Assembly: GCF_042678485.1 (NCBI RefSeq)
Contig: NZ_JBHTKR010000001.1
Coordinates: forward strand, 434,001-498,000
DNA: 64,000 nt
Direction: 5' to 3'
From: Seohaeicola saemankumensis
GTDB taxonomy: Bacteria > Pseudomonadota > Alphaproteobacteria > Rhodobacterales > Rhodobacteraceae
In this document: positions 30,413 through 38,340 of the stretch, piece after piece
Position numbering within the stretch: the stretch's first letter is position 1
Layout of the letters: every line of letters begins with the position of its first letter
Translations under genes and position numbers: made by a program
Notes under the pieces: generated by a model
The model's database searches: none
What the model was told of the DNA's origin: nothing
The model's input: the letters and a program-made list of their open reading frames with translations, nothing else

Positions 30413-31498
30413 ATGACACATGCCTCGATCCGAACCACGCAGGGACGCGGACGGCTTTATGACACGATCCTGGATACGGTCGGGGACACGCCCGCAATCC
30501 GGATCAACAACCTGGCACCTGAGGGTGTGCGGCTTTACGTGAAGGCCGAGTTCTTCAACCCCGGCGCCTCGGTCAAGGATCGTCTGGCGCTGAACATCAT
30601 CGAGGCGGCCGAACGCGCCGGCACGCTGAAGCCTGGCCAGACGGTTGTCGAGGCCACAAGTGGGAACACCGGTATCGGCCTTGCCATGGTCTGCGCCCAG
30701 AAAGGATACCCGCTGGTCGTGACGATGGCCGACAGCTTTTCGGTCGAAAGGCGCCGCTTGATGCGGATTCTGGGTGCCAAGGTCGTTCTGACGCCGCGCG
30801 CGCAGAAGGGTACGGGGATGTATATGAAGGCGGTCGAGCTTGCCAGGACACATGGCTGGTTCCTGGCGCGCCAGTTCGAGACCTCAGCCAACGCAGATAT
30901 CCACGAAGCCACCACCGCCCGGGAAATCATTAATGATTTCGCGGGGGACAGGCTGGATTACGTCGTCACCGGCTATGGCACGGGCGGCACGGTTGCCGGT
31001 CTGGCCCGCGTGCTTCGACAGGAACGGCCCGAGACGAAGATCATCCTCAGCGAACCGGCAAACGCCGCGCTGATCGCAAGCGGTGTCGCCCAGGGACGCG
31101 GCCCCGACGGTGCGCCTGTTGGCAGCCATCCGGCATTCGAACCTCATCCCATCCAGGGCTGGACGCCGGATTTCATTCCGCTTGTGCTGCAAGAGGTGCT
31201 GGACAGCGGCGGTTACCACAGCCTGGTCCCCGTCAAAGGGACCGATGGCATCGCCTGGGCCCGGCAGCTTGCCGCCCGCGAGGGCATTCTGACCGGGATT
31301 TCGGGCGGCTCCAGCTTCGCGATCGCCATGCAGATCGCGGAACAGGCGCCCAAGGGTTCGGTCATTCTGGCGATGCTGCCCGACACCGGCGAGCGCTACC
31401 TTTCAACACCGCTGTTCGAGGGGATCCCCGAGGACATGGATGACGAGGAACGCGCGCTGTCCAATTCGACACCCGGCTACCAGATGGCCGCCGGATAA
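30413..31498 (+). CDS. cysK: Cysteine synthase A-like PLP enzyme
   Basis: A 361-residue fold type II PLP enzyme of the O-acetylserine sulfhydrylase group. The PLP lysine is in NPGASVKDRLA (Lys about 55). The substrate loop TSGNTGIGLA (about 82) and the glycine-rich phosphate loop GTGGTVAG are present, with PIQGWTPDFIP and GISGGSSFAIA later. It replaces the acetoxy group of O-acetylserine with sulfide or another nucleophile. The start at 30413 has GGGAG upstream. Being first in an operon with a decarboxylase and a divergent dedicated regulator suggests a specialised rather than housekeeping CysK. Mild alternatives are cystathionine beta-synthase-like or a beta-substituted-alanine synthase. Confidence 0.9.
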   Translation: MTHASIRTTQGRGRLYDTILDTVGDTPAIRINNLAPEGVRLYVKAEFFNPGASVKDRLALNIIEAAERAGTLKPGQTVVEATSGNTGIGLAMVCAQKGYPLVVTMADSFSVERRRLMRILGAKVVLTPRAQKGTGMYMKAVELARTHGWFLARQFETSANADIHEATTAREIINDFAGDRLDYVVTGYGTGGTVAGLARVLRQERPETKIILSEPANAALIASGVAQGRGPDGAPVGSHPAFEPHPIQGWTPDFIPLVLQEVLDSGGYHSLVPVKGTDGIAWARQLAAREGILTGISGGSSFAIAMQIAEQAPKGSVILAMLPDTGERYLSTPLFEGIPEDMDDEERALSNSTPGYQMAAG

Positions 31499-31523
31499 CA
31501 TTCCACACCAAGGGAGAGACAAG

Positions 31524-31808
31524 ATGAACCTCTACATGATACGACGCCCCAGCGCCTGGGCCGACCAGGCTGACCTGGAAAAGACGGCCGCGATTTCCGC
31601 GCGGATCGGCGATGAAGAGATGCCCGATCAGGTGCGCTGGATCCGGTCCTATGTCCTGAGCGAACCCGACGGACGCCTGGGCACCTGCTGCATCTACGAA
31701 GCCGTGAACGAGGACGCGTTGCGCGAACATGCCCGCTGCGTCGGCATGCCGGGCGAGGATATCACCCCGATCGGCGCGACTGTCGTGATCCGGCCCGATC
31801 CCGGCTGA
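31524..31808 (+). CDS. DUF4242 (SCO4226 nickel-binding-like) small protein
   Basis: A 94-residue ferredoxin-like-fold protein: NLYMIRRPSAWADQADLEKTAAISARIGDEE, VRWIRSYVLSEPDGRLGTCCIYEAVNEDALREHARCVGMPGEDITPI. This matches DUF4242, whose structural prototype binds nickel; function is otherwise unknown. A GGGAGAG site precedes the ATG. It lies 25 bases after cysK and 121 before the decarboxylase, all on the same strand. Its conserved Cys-Cys and His residues could bind metal. A regulatory or accessory role for the pathway is inference. Confidence 0.82.
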   Translation: MNLYMIRRPSAWADQADLEKTAAISARIGDEEMPDQVRWIRSYVLSEPDGRLGTCCIYEAVNEDALREHARCVGMPGEDITPIGATVVIRPDPG

Positions 31809-31814
31809 CGGAAT

Positions 31815-31853
31815 GGGGGCGGGCTGCGCCCCCCCCCCAATGCCGCCCCCCCC
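31815..31853 (+). repeat. G/C hairpin with long poly-C tracts between DUF4242 and the decarboxylase gene
   Basis: GGGGGC (31815-31820) can pair with the following C run. Two homopolymeric tracts are present: 10 C at 31829-31838 and 8 C at 31846-31853. No T-run follows, so it is not a standard terminator. It may slow or partly stop transcription, and the tracts are prone to slippage or sequencing error. Confidence 0.6.
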
Positions 31854-31929
31854 ATGCCGCACAGGCTGCTGACGCCGCTGACACCTGGCGAATGCGGTGC
31901 CTTGCTGGCTTGCACCCAAAGAGGACATC

Positions 31930-33459
31930 ATGACCGACCCAACCCTGACGGATACGCTTGACCCGGACGATTGGAACGCCATGCGTCAACTGGCGCATCA
32001 GATGCTGGATGATGCGGTGGACCGCTTGAAAGGCATCGGCGATGGCCCCGTCTGGCAACCCATGCCACAGGCCATGCGCCAGCAATTCGATGCGCCGCCG
32101 CCCGCCGGCCCCGAACCCCTGGAAGATGTCTATGCCGATGTCGTGGGCAAGCTTTATCCGCATGCGATGGGCAATGTGCATCCCCGCTTCTGGATCTGGT
32201 ACATGGGATCGGGCTGCCTGACCGGGGCGCTGGCCGATTTTCTGGCCGCGATCGACGGATCGAACCTGGGGGCCGGCAATACGGGCGCGACCCTCGTCGA
32301 TGAACAGGTGACGGACTGGTTGCGCCAGATGATGGGTTTTCCCGATGGCGCCAGCGGAACGCTGGTCAATGGCGGCTCCATGGCCAATATCGTCGGTCTG
32401 ACGGCTGCCAGAAACAGCATGGCGGGTATAGATCTGCACCGCGTCGGGTTGACCGGGATGGAGGCGCCGTTGCGCTTCTATGCCTCGGACCAGGTTCACA
32501 GCTGCCACATGAAGGCGATGAACCTGCTGGGGCTTGGCAGCGAGGCCCTGACCTGTGTGCCAACCGATGCAGCGTTTCGCATGGATATCAACGCCCTGCG
32601 CGCGGCAATCGAGGCGGACCGCAATTACGGCACAAGGCCCGCCTGCATCATCGCGACAGCCGGCACCACCAATACCGGGGCAATTGACGATCTGTCCGCC
32701 ATTGCCGATCTGTGCCGTGAGCAGGGTCTGTGGATGCATGTCGATGGCTGCATCGGCGCGCTGTTCGCCATCGCCCCGCAAAGCCGGCATCTTGTGACGG
32801 GACTGGCGCGCGCGGATTCGCTGGCGCTGGACCTGCACAAGGGCTTGCACGCCCCTTTCGATGTGGGGTGCGCCCTGCTGCGGGACCGCAAGATACATCG
32901 CGCGACCTTTGCCGAAAGCGCGGAATATCTTCAGGTCGCGACCCGGGGGCTTGCGGCCGCGGAATTCCTGCATGACTACAGCCCCGAGACCACCCGCGGT
33001 TTTCGGGCTCTCAAGGTCTGGATGATGTTGCGGCATCACGGGACCGACACGTTCGGGCGCATTCTGGACCGCACCGTGGCGCAGGCAAGCTACCTGACCG
33101 GCTTGATTGACGCCCGGCCCGATCTTGAACTGATGGCGCCCACGGCCACGACAATCGTCTGTTTCCGTCACAATCCCGGCGGGATGACCGAAGCCGAATT
33201 GCGCGCCCACAACACCGAAATCATGCTGGACCTGCAGGAAAGCGGCCTTGCCGTCATTGGCGATACCACCATCCGCAACCGGCACTGCCTGCGCGTTGCG
33301 ATCTGCAATCACCGCACAAGGCAAGATGATCTGGACCTGCTGGTGGATGCGGTGCTGCGGATCGGCGCGCAGGTCAGGGAGCGTCAGGCCGTTTCAGCTC
33401 AGCGCACCCGCAAGCAAGCGGCGCCACATAAAAAGAGCGGCGCGATTGCGCCGCTCTGA
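31930..33459 (+). CDS. PLP-dependent group II amino acid decarboxylase
   Basis: A 509-residue fold type I decarboxylase of the aromatic amino acid/cysteine sulfinate/glutamate group. Visible features: HPRFWIWYMGSG, GTLVNGGSMANIVGL, ATAGTTNTGAIDDL, HVDGC with the PLP-pairing Asp (about 272), and the Schiff-base lysine in DLHKG (about 304). It would convert an L-amino acid into its amine. Downstream of a CysK-like enzyme, a sulfur-containing or beta-substituted alanine is a plausible substrate (inference). The last ten codons lie inside a hairpin that serves as terminator for the opposite gene. The start at 31930 follows GAGGACATC. Confidence 0.9.
   Translation: MTDPTLTDTLDPDDWNAMRQLAHQMLDDAVDRLKGIGDGPVWQPMPQAMRQQFDAPPPAGPEPLEDVYADVVGKLYPHAMGNVHPRFWIWYMGSGCLTGALADFLAAIDGSNLGAGNTGATLVDEQVTDWLRQMMGFPDGASGTLVNGGSMANIVGLTAARNSMAGIDLHRVGLTGMEAPLRFYASDQVHSCHMKAMNLLGLGSEALTCVPTDAAFRMDINALRAAIEADRNYGTRPACIIATAGTTNTGAIDDLSAIADLCREQGLWMHVDGCIGALFAIAPQSRHLVTGLARADSLALDLHKGLHAPFDVGCALLRDRKIHRATFAESAEYLQVATRGLAAAEFLHDYSPETTRGFRALKVWMMLRHHGTDTFGRILDRTVAQASYLTGLIDARPDLELMAPTATTIVCFRHNPGGMTEAELRAHNTEIMLDLQESGLAVIGDTTIRNRHCLRVAICNHRTRQDDLDLLVDAVLRIGAQVRERQAVSAQRTRKQAAPHKKSGAIAPL
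33430..33457 (-). terminator. Intrinsic terminator of the minus-strand beta-barrel gene, embedded in the decarboxylase 3' end
   Basis: A perfect 10-base stem (AGAGCGGCGC, 33434-33443, with GCGCCGCTCT, 33448-33457) has a GATT loop. Read on the minus strand it is followed by five T (33430-33434 complement), about 25 bases beyond the stop of the gene at 33481. Read on the plus strand no T-run follows. Confidence 0.85.
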
Positions 33460-33480
33460 TCCGGGCCCTGTGTGACGCGA

Positions 33481-34395
33481 TCAGAAATCGCTGTTGATGA
33501 CCGTGGTCAGGGCATTGCGGTTCGGTGCCATCGCCGCCGAGGCGACGCTGTTCATCGGGGAAGCCTTGGCGCCACCAAACGGGATGGTAATCCCGAAACG
33601 GATGGTGTCCGAGTCGTAGTCGTCAACGCCATCGTCGATGCGCGAGCGGGACAGTTCCAGCGATACGGTCGCGGGGAAATTGACCATCGCCCCCAGATCA
33701 TAGCCGACACCAAGGCCGAATGTGGTGACATCGCCTGTCAGAACATCGATCTCGGCGCGATTCAGACCGGCAAACACGGTAAGGCCCTGCGCCATCTCGA
33801 AGCTGCCGCCAATCCCGACCGAGGTCAGGTCAACGTCGACGCCGCCGCTTGACAGGCGCGATCGGATCATGTGACCGCCCACTTCGCCGGCCTGGCCGAC
33901 TGCAAAGGAAGCCTGCCCGCCGATATCGAACCAATCAACGCCCGTGCCGGTCAGGGAGTCCCCGTCGGTTTCACCGCCGAAGAGTTCCAGGGCCATCAGG
34001 TCGCTCTTGTAGCCTACGAACAAACCATAGGAATTTATCGACTCGCTGCCCAGGCCGTCGACATCCAGTTCGGCATGTTCGTAATAGGCGCCGCCATTCC
34101 ACATGCTGCCCAGCGGAAAGCCTGCGTTCAGACCGATGATGGTGGCGCTCAGGTCTTCGGAAACCCCGTCGATATCTATTTTGCCTGTGGAAATATTCGC
34201 CCCGAAAGAGAGAACTCCGGCATAGGTCACGTCCAGCTTGCCATCCAGTGACATGGCCGAATAATCAGGCACGCCGGATGGCGAGCTTGTCTCGGCCAGT
34301 CCCAACGTCGCCGCGCCAGAGACTTCCTGCGCGGAAGACATTACGGGGGTGAATGCGGCAAGCACGCCCATCACAATCGTCAAACGGTTTTTCAT
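33481..34395 (-). CDS. Outer-membrane beta-barrel protein (porin-like)
   Basis: A 304-residue protein with a signal peptide (NRLTIVMGVLAAFTPVMSSAQE, cleavage near residue 23). The mature part is made of alternating short amphipathic strands rich in Gly, Asp and aromatics (GLFVGYKSDLMALELFGGETDGD, GLGVGYDLGAMVNFPATVSLELSR, RFGITIPFGG). That pattern predicts an outer-membrane beta-barrel or porin. No specific substrate can be assigned, and it is not a classical general porin by length or composition. It converges on the decarboxylase gene and has its own terminator inside that gene. Confidence 0.78.
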   Translation of the reverse strand: MKNRLTIVMGVLAAFTPVMSSAQEVSGAATLGLAETSSPSGVPDYSAMSLDGKLDVTYAGVLSFGANISTGKIDIDGVSEDLSATIIGLNAGFPLGSMWNGGAYYEHAELDVDGLGSESINSYGLFVGYKSDLMALELFGGETDGDSLTGTGVDWFDIGGQASFAVGQAGEVGGHMIRSRLSSGGVDVDLTSVGIGGSFEMAQGLTVFAGLNRAEIDVLTGDVTTFGLGVGYDLGAMVNFPATVSLELSRSRIDDGVDDYDSDTIRFGITIPFGGAKASPMNSVASAAMAPNRNALTTVINSDF

Positions 34396-34706
34396 CAGAT
34401 TTCTCCTGTATTAGTTGCTCGGTTTTTATTGCCAGGCATAAACAAGCCTGGATTTTTATTTTTGTATTTTAATCGTCTTTAAATTGAGTATTGGCAGATC
34501 ATCTTGAAATCTTCAACGCGTCCGGCCGGCCCTGTGGATCATTCAAATCAACTGTGGCGGTTGAGTCACTGAAGCAAACCGGCCCCGCGAAGCCCCCATA
34601 TGCGGCATGGATCAGGCCGGACACCCCCAAGGACAACCGGATACACGCCGACGGGACGCGCCAGTTCAATCGCTTTCGCGACGCATATTTGCTTTAGGGA
34701 GGAAAA
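34396..34706. other. AT-rich leader of the beta-barrel gene and tRNA-Tyr downstream flank
   Basis: 311 bases. The part at 34410-34490 is AT-rich and probably carries the minus-strand promoter of the beta-barrel gene. A 68-residue plus-strand frame (34491-34697, starting MADHLEIFNASGRPC) has no recognisable motif and is doubtful. No integrase fragment or duplicated tRNA end was found. Confidence 0.45.
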
Positions 34707-34790
34707 TGGTGGGCGACCCTGGAATCGAACCAGGCGTGCGTCTCCGCGAGGGAGTTACAGTCCCCTGCCACACCTTGCGGCCTGTCGCCC
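34707..34790 (-). tRNA. tRNA-Tyr (GTA)
   Basis: On the minus strand the acceptor GGGCGAC pairs with GTCGCCC, followed by discriminator A and an encoded CCA. The anticodon loop CTGTAAC gives GTA. A long variable arm (class II tRNA) precedes the T-arm CCTGG-TTCGATT-CCAGG. All arms are present, 84 bases including CCA. Confidence 0.96.
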
Positions 34791-34958
34791 ACTTGCGCCG
34801 GTTGCCCGTCGCGTGAGGGGCTGATTAATGCTCCGCTTGGGGGACGTCAACAGGAAAAACCGTCGAGCCGACCGGCGTGAAAAACCTTGCAGATGCGCGA
34901 CCCGCAGCGCATGAACAGGCGCAATGTGACAGACGCGAACCGGACGGGGGCGAAACCG

Positions 34959-35738
34959 ATGAAAAAACCCAAATGGGTCGTCGAAAAAGAACAGGCCCGC
35001 AAGGCCGATGCCAATGAAACACTTTGGCTTTTCGGCCTGCATGCGGTGCGCGATGCGCTGATGAACCCCGCGCGTGACAAGCTGCGGCTGGTGGTCACGC
35101 TGAACGCGCGCGACAAACTGGCCGAGGCGATTGCCGCCAGCGGGATCGAGGCCGAAGTGGTCGATCCGCGCAAATTCTCGGTTCCCATTGATCCGCAATC
35201 CGTGCACCAGGGGGCCGCACTTGAGGTGCGGCCGCTGGATTGGGGCCGGGTCGCCGATATCTGCGCCGGTGTGCCGGGGCGGGTGCCGCGTGTCATCCTG
35301 CTGGACCGGGTGACCGATCCGCATAACGTGGGGGCGATCCTGCGCTCGGCCGAGGTGTTCGGCGCCTGTGCGGTGATCGGGCCACGGCATCATTCCGCGC
35401 CTGAGACCGGCGCGCTGGCCAAGACCGCCAGCGGCGCGCTGGAGCGGCAGCCCTATCTGCGGGTCAAGAACCTGGCCGACACGATGCAGGAGCTGCGCGC
35501 CATGGGCTATATCCTGCTGGGGCTGGACGGCACGGCAGAACAGACCATCGAACAGGCGCTGGAAGGCCGGCGCGACCGTCCCGTGGCGTTGGTCCTGGGG
35601 GCCGAGGGGCCGGGATTGCGCGAAAGAACGCGCGAGACCTGCGACCAACTGGTCAAAATCGCGTTTGCGGGGGAATTCGGCTCGCTCAACGTCTCAAATG
35701 CGGCGGCCGTTGCCCTATATGCTTCCATGGAGCATTGA
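34959..35738 (+). CDS. rlmB: TrmH/SpoU-family RNA 2'-O-ribose methyltransferase (RlmB-like)
   Basis: A SpoU-class methyltransferase, 259 residues from the ATG at 34959. An N-terminal substrate-binding domain (LWLFGLHAVRDALMNPARDKLRLVV, QGAALEVRPL) precedes the trefoil-knot SAM-binding domain: motif 1 LLDRVTDPHNVGAILRSAEVFGA, motif 2 VALVLGAEGPGLRERTRETCD, motif 3 IAFAGEFGSLNVSNAAAVALY. Members methylate the 2'-OH of a guanosine in 23S rRNA; assignment to G2251 (RlmB) is by similarity. Earlier in-frame starts at 34887 (TTG) and 34911 (ATG) exist. The chosen ATG has a G-rich ribosome site. Confidence 0.9.
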   Translation: MKKPKWVVEKEQARKADANETLWLFGLHAVRDALMNPARDKLRLVVTLNARDKLAEAIAASGIEAEVVDPRKFSVPIDPQSVHQGAALEVRPLDWGRVADICAGVPGRVPRVILLDRVTDPHNVGAILRSAEVFGACAVIGPRHHSAPETGALAKTASGALERQPYLRVKNLADTMQELRAMGYILLGLDGTAEQTIEQALEGRRDRPVALVLGAEGPGLRERTRETCDQLVKIAFAGEFGSLNVSNAAAVALYASMEH

Positions 35739-35762
35739 GAGACGGGTATTGAAGGACGGCGC

Positions 35763-36065
35763 ATGAGTTATGGGACGAAAGTGGCGACCTGCTGCTATTG
35801 CGGCACCCGCGCCGCGCTGGTGTTGCGGGGCAAGGAACGGCACGAGCTGTCTTGTGCCTCTTGCGGGGCGCCGCTGCACAACATGAAATCCCTGCGCGCC
35901 GAGGTGGTGCAGGATCATCCCGTTGTCACCCCGCAACCCGAACGTGGCGGGCCGCGCAATCGGCCGGGGCCGACCAAGCATTACGGCAAGCCGAAAAAGC
36001 GCAAAAGTGCGGCGCGCTGGCTTGCGGGCGAGATATTTGACCTGATCGAGCATGTCTTCGACTGA
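35763..36065 (+). CDS. Small zinc-ribbon protein of unknown function
   Basis: A 100-residue protein with two CxxC pairs near the N-terminus (C-C-Y-C and C-A-S-C), enough for a zinc ribbon. A Pro/Gly/Lys-rich linker (PERGGPRNRPGPTKHYGKPKKRKS) and a C-terminal amphipathic helix (WLAGEIFDLIEHVFD) follow. It lies 24 bases after the rRNA methyltransferase gene and is probably co-transcribed, so an RNA-related role is possible but unproven. Confidence 0.8.
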   Translation: MSYGTKVATCCYCGTRAALVLRGKERHELSCASCGAPLHNMKSLRAEVVQDHPVVTPQPERGGPRNRPGPTKHYGKPKKRKSAARWLAGEIFDLIEHVFD

Positions 36066-36139
36066 TCCGGCCGGATCGCGCGCGGATCACAGGTTTATTA
36101 CCGCATCTTCATATTCCGTTCATGCTTCCTATCTTTAAT

Positions 36140-36227
36140 CGGAAGGCGCGTGATCGGAACATGCGCGCTTTCTTCACTGTCCCTCGTTCCGTGACTGGCG
36201 CCCAAGGCTTTCCTTGGGCGCTTTTTT
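36140..36227 (+). ncRNA. Candidate two-hairpin small RNA or 3' UTR element
   Basis: A 9-base stem (36142-36150 with 36164-36172, one G-U) is followed by a 10-base perfect stem (GCGCCCAAGG, 36198-36207, with 36212-36221) and six T. The second hairpin is a strong intrinsic terminator but sits 130 bases after the zinc-ribbon stop. The 5' end is unknown; it could be an independent sRNA or a processed 3' UTR. Confidence 0.4.
36198..36227 (+). terminator. Strong intrinsic terminator
   Basis: GCGCCCAAGG / CCTTGGGCGC with a four-base CTTT loop and a T6 tail (36222-36227). It ends the rlmB-zinc-ribbon transcript and any sRNA starting in the preceding gap. Confidence 0.92.
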
Positions 36228-36285
36228 CTGTAAAGCGCCGTTGCGGGCCTTCTCGGGCGGGGGGCGAGGCGATAAGGTCATCCCC

Positions 36286-36759
36286 ATGAGCGAGACATAT
36301 TCCGACGCCTTCCTGAAGGATATCCTGAAACGCACCCGCCGCGTCGCGGTGGTGGGCGTGTCGATGAACCCCGTGCGCCCCAGCTATTACGTGGCGCGCT
36401 ACCTGTCGCTGAAAGGGTTCACGGTGATCCCGGTCAATCCCGGTCATGCGGGCGAACGGCTGTTCGGCCAGACCGTGATGGGGCATCTGGCGGATATCGA
36501 GGGCGGGGTCGACATGGTGGACATCTTCCGCCGGTCCGAACATGTGACGCCGATCGTGCAAGAGGCATTGCGGCTTTTCCCGAAGCTGCAGACCGTCTGG
36601 ATGCAGATCGGGGTCGAGAACGAAGAGGCCGCCGCCCTTGCGCGCGCGCGCGGCGTCGATGTGGTGATGAACCGCTGCCCCAAGATCGAATACCAGCGGC
36701 TGTTCGGCGAATTGCGTATGGGCGGCTTCGCGACCGGAGTGATTTCGTCGAAGCTGTGA
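36286..36759 (+). CDS. CoA-binding protein (YccU-like)
   Basis: A 157-residue Rossmann-fold CoA-binding domain protein: RRVAVVGVSMNPVRPSYYVARYLSLKGFTVIPVNPGHAGERLFGQ, then GVDMVDIFRRSEHVTPIVQEAL and VWMQIGVENEEAAALARARGVDVVMNRCPKIEY. These small proteins bind coenzyme A; their physiological role is unclear. The start at 36286 (MSETYSD) is chosen over an upstream in-frame ATG that overlaps the terminator. It converges on hisE. Confidence 0.9.
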   Translation: MSETYSDAFLKDILKRTRRVAVVGVSMNPVRPSYYVARYLSLKGFTVIPVNPGHAGERLFGQTVMGHLADIEGGVDMVDIFRRSEHVTPIVQEALRLFPKLQTVWMQIGVENEEAAALARARGVDVVMNRCPKIEYQRLFGELRMGGFATGVISSKL

Positions 36760-36812
36760 TCCTGCGGCGCATGTGGCGCATGGATATTTGAAGCAAGAAG
36801 AATGCGGGGCTG

Positions 36813-37124
36813 TCAGCCCTTGCGACCGGCCTTTTCGACGATGCCGGATGTGCCCTGACGGCGCGCGAGTTCGGCCATGACATCCGACAGCGCCACGCCG
36901 CGCGATTGCAGCATCACCAGCAGGTGGAAAAGGACATCGGCGGCCTCGGACGTCAGGGCGTCGCGGTCGCCTTTGACCGCTTCGATGATGGCCTCCACCG
37001 CTTCTTCGCCGAATTTCTCGGCGCATTTCTCGGGGCCTTTGGACAGCAGCTTTGCGGTCCAGCTGGTATCCGGGTCGGCATCCGCGCGGGCGGCGATCAG
37101 GGTGGCGAGGTCATCAAGTGTCAT
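36813..37124 (-). CDS. hisE: Phosphoribosyl-ATP pyrophosphatase
   Basis: A 103-residue stand-alone HisE, second enzyme of histidine biosynthesis, hydrolysing PR-ATP to PR-AMP. It is an all-alpha MazG-like fold with acidic metal ligands (KCAEKFGEEAVEAIIEAV, EAADVLFHLLVMLQSRGV). The start at 37124 has GAGG upstream; a TTG seven codons earlier would overlap hisF. It is the last gene of the his run, ten bases after hisF. HisI is not in the window. Confidence 0.95.
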   Translation of the reverse strand: MTLDDLATLIAARADADPDTSWTAKLLSKGPEKCAEKFGEEAVEAIIEAVKGDRDALTSEAADVLFHLLVMLQSRGVALSDVMAELARRQGTSGIVEKAGRKG

Positions 37125-37134
37125 TGGTTCAGCC

Positions 37135-37899
37135 TCAGCTATCAAGTCGCATCGGGATCCCGGCGGCGGCCATGTGGCGCTTGGCCTGGCCGATAGTGTA
37201 ATCGCCGAAATGGAAGATCGAGGCCGCCAGCACGGCGGAGGCCCCGCCCAGCGTCACGCCTTCGACCAGGTGATCGAGGTTGCCGACCCCACCCGAGGCG
37301 ATGACGGGAATATCCACCGCATCCGAAATGGCGCGGGTGAGCGGCAGGTTGAAGCCGGCGCGCGTGCCGTCGCGGTCCATCGAGGTCAGCAGGATCTCGC
37401 CCGCGCCCTTGGACGCGACCAGACGGGCGAAGTCCACGGCGTCGATGCCCGTGGGCTTGCGCCCGCCATGGGTGAAAATCTCCCATTTGCCGGGGGATAC
37501 GGTCTTGGCGTCGATGGCCACCACGATGCACTGGCTGCCGAACTGATCGGCTGCCTTGGCCACCACATCGGGATCAGCCACGGCGGCGGAGTTGAAGCTG
37601 ACCTTGTCGGCGCCGGCCAGCAGCAGGGCGCGCACATCGGCGGGGGTGCGTACGCCGCCGCCCACGGTCAGCGGGATGTAGCATTGCTCGGCGGTGCGGC
37701 GGACCACGTCGAACATGGTGCCGCGATTTTCATGGGTGGCGTGGATATCCAGAAAACACAGCTCGTCCGCGCCGGCCGCGTCATAGGCGCGGGCCGCATC
37801 CACGGGGTCGCCCGCATCGCGCAGATCGACGAAGTTCACACCCTTGACCACGCGGCCATCGGCGACATCGAGGCAGGGGATGATACGGACCTTGAGCAT
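37135..37899 (-). CDS. hisF: Imidazole glycerol phosphate synthase, cyclase subunit
   Basis: A 254-residue (beta/alpha)8 barrel. The catalytic Asp is in IIPCLDVADGRVVKG and the second in TSMDRDGTRAGFN; phosphate-binding loops TVGGGVRT and ASGGVGNLDH are present. With HisH it converts PRFAR plus ammonia into imidazole glycerol phosphate and AICAR. The start at 37899 (MLKVRIIPCLD) is the family start. It lies upstream of hisE on the same strand and is separated from hisA by a small membrane-protein gene. Confidence 0.97.
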   Translation of the reverse strand: MLKVRIIPCLDVADGRVVKGVNFVDLRDAGDPVDAARAYDAAGADELCFLDIHATHENRGTMFDVVRRTAEQCYIPLTVGGGVRTPADVRALLLAGADKVSFNSAAVADPDVVAKAADQFGSQCIVVAIDAKTVSPGKWEIFTHGGRKPTGIDAVDFARLVASKGAGEILLTSMDRDGTRAGFNLPLTRAISDAVDIPVIASGGVGNLDHLVEGVTLGGASAVLAASIFHFGDYTIGQAKRHMAAAGIPMRLDS

Positions 37900-37977
37900 G
37901 CGGGGCGGGCCTTTTTCCACGGGGACGCCCCTGCGTTTACTCTGGGCGGGCAGGCGATGCAACGGCGCGGCGGGCCG

Positions 37978-38325
37978 CTAACGGCGGCGCAGGATCAGTT
38001 CCAGCCCGATGCCAAGGATCAGGGGTGTCAGGAAGAGGGCGAGGCTTGCGAGGCCATGCGAGAGCATGAGCACCACCATGAGCCCGGCAGGCAGGCCGAA
38101 GACGGCATAGGCCAGCTCATGCGCCCTGGTCGGGCAATCAAGGTAACCGGCGACGGATGTATAGGGCACATTCGCGCAACCCGACATGGCAAGGTCGAAG
38201 CCGATGAGGAACAGCACCGGGCCCAGCCACAGGGTGATCACGGCAATCGCCACGCGGCGGGCGCGAAAGTAACGCCAGACCAGAAAGGGAACCAGGAGGA
38301 ATACCAATACCAGAACAACGGTCAT
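37978..38325 (-). CDS. Small membrane protein inserted between hisA and hisF
   Basis: A 115-residue protein with about four hydrophobic segments (TVVLVLVFLLVPFLVW, VAIAVITLWLGPVLFLIGF, AVFGLPAGLMVVLML, LALFLTPLILGIGLELIL). A central loop between the second and third holds two Cys (C-A-N-V-P and D-C-P). No family is recognised. It is co-oriented with the his genes and spaced 15 bases from hisA, so it is very likely in the operon, but no role in histidine synthesis is evident. Confidence 0.72.
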   Translation of the reverse strand: MTVVLVLVFLLVPFLVWRYFRARRVAIAVITLWLGPVLFLIGFDLAMSGCANVPYTSVAGYLDCPTRAHELAYAVFGLPAGLMVVLMLSHGLASLALFLTPLILGIGLELILRRR

Positions 38326-38340
38326 GACCGGGCTTGTCCG

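Noticed and set aside
34491..34697. 68-residue plus-strand protein before tRNA-Tyr
   Set aside because: No ribosome site, no recognisable motif, and it lies in the leader of an opposite-strand gene.
27989..34790. Genomic island integrated at tRNA-Tyr
   Set aside because: The block looks accessory, but no integrase gene and no duplicated tRNA 3' end was found at the far side (27533-27988).
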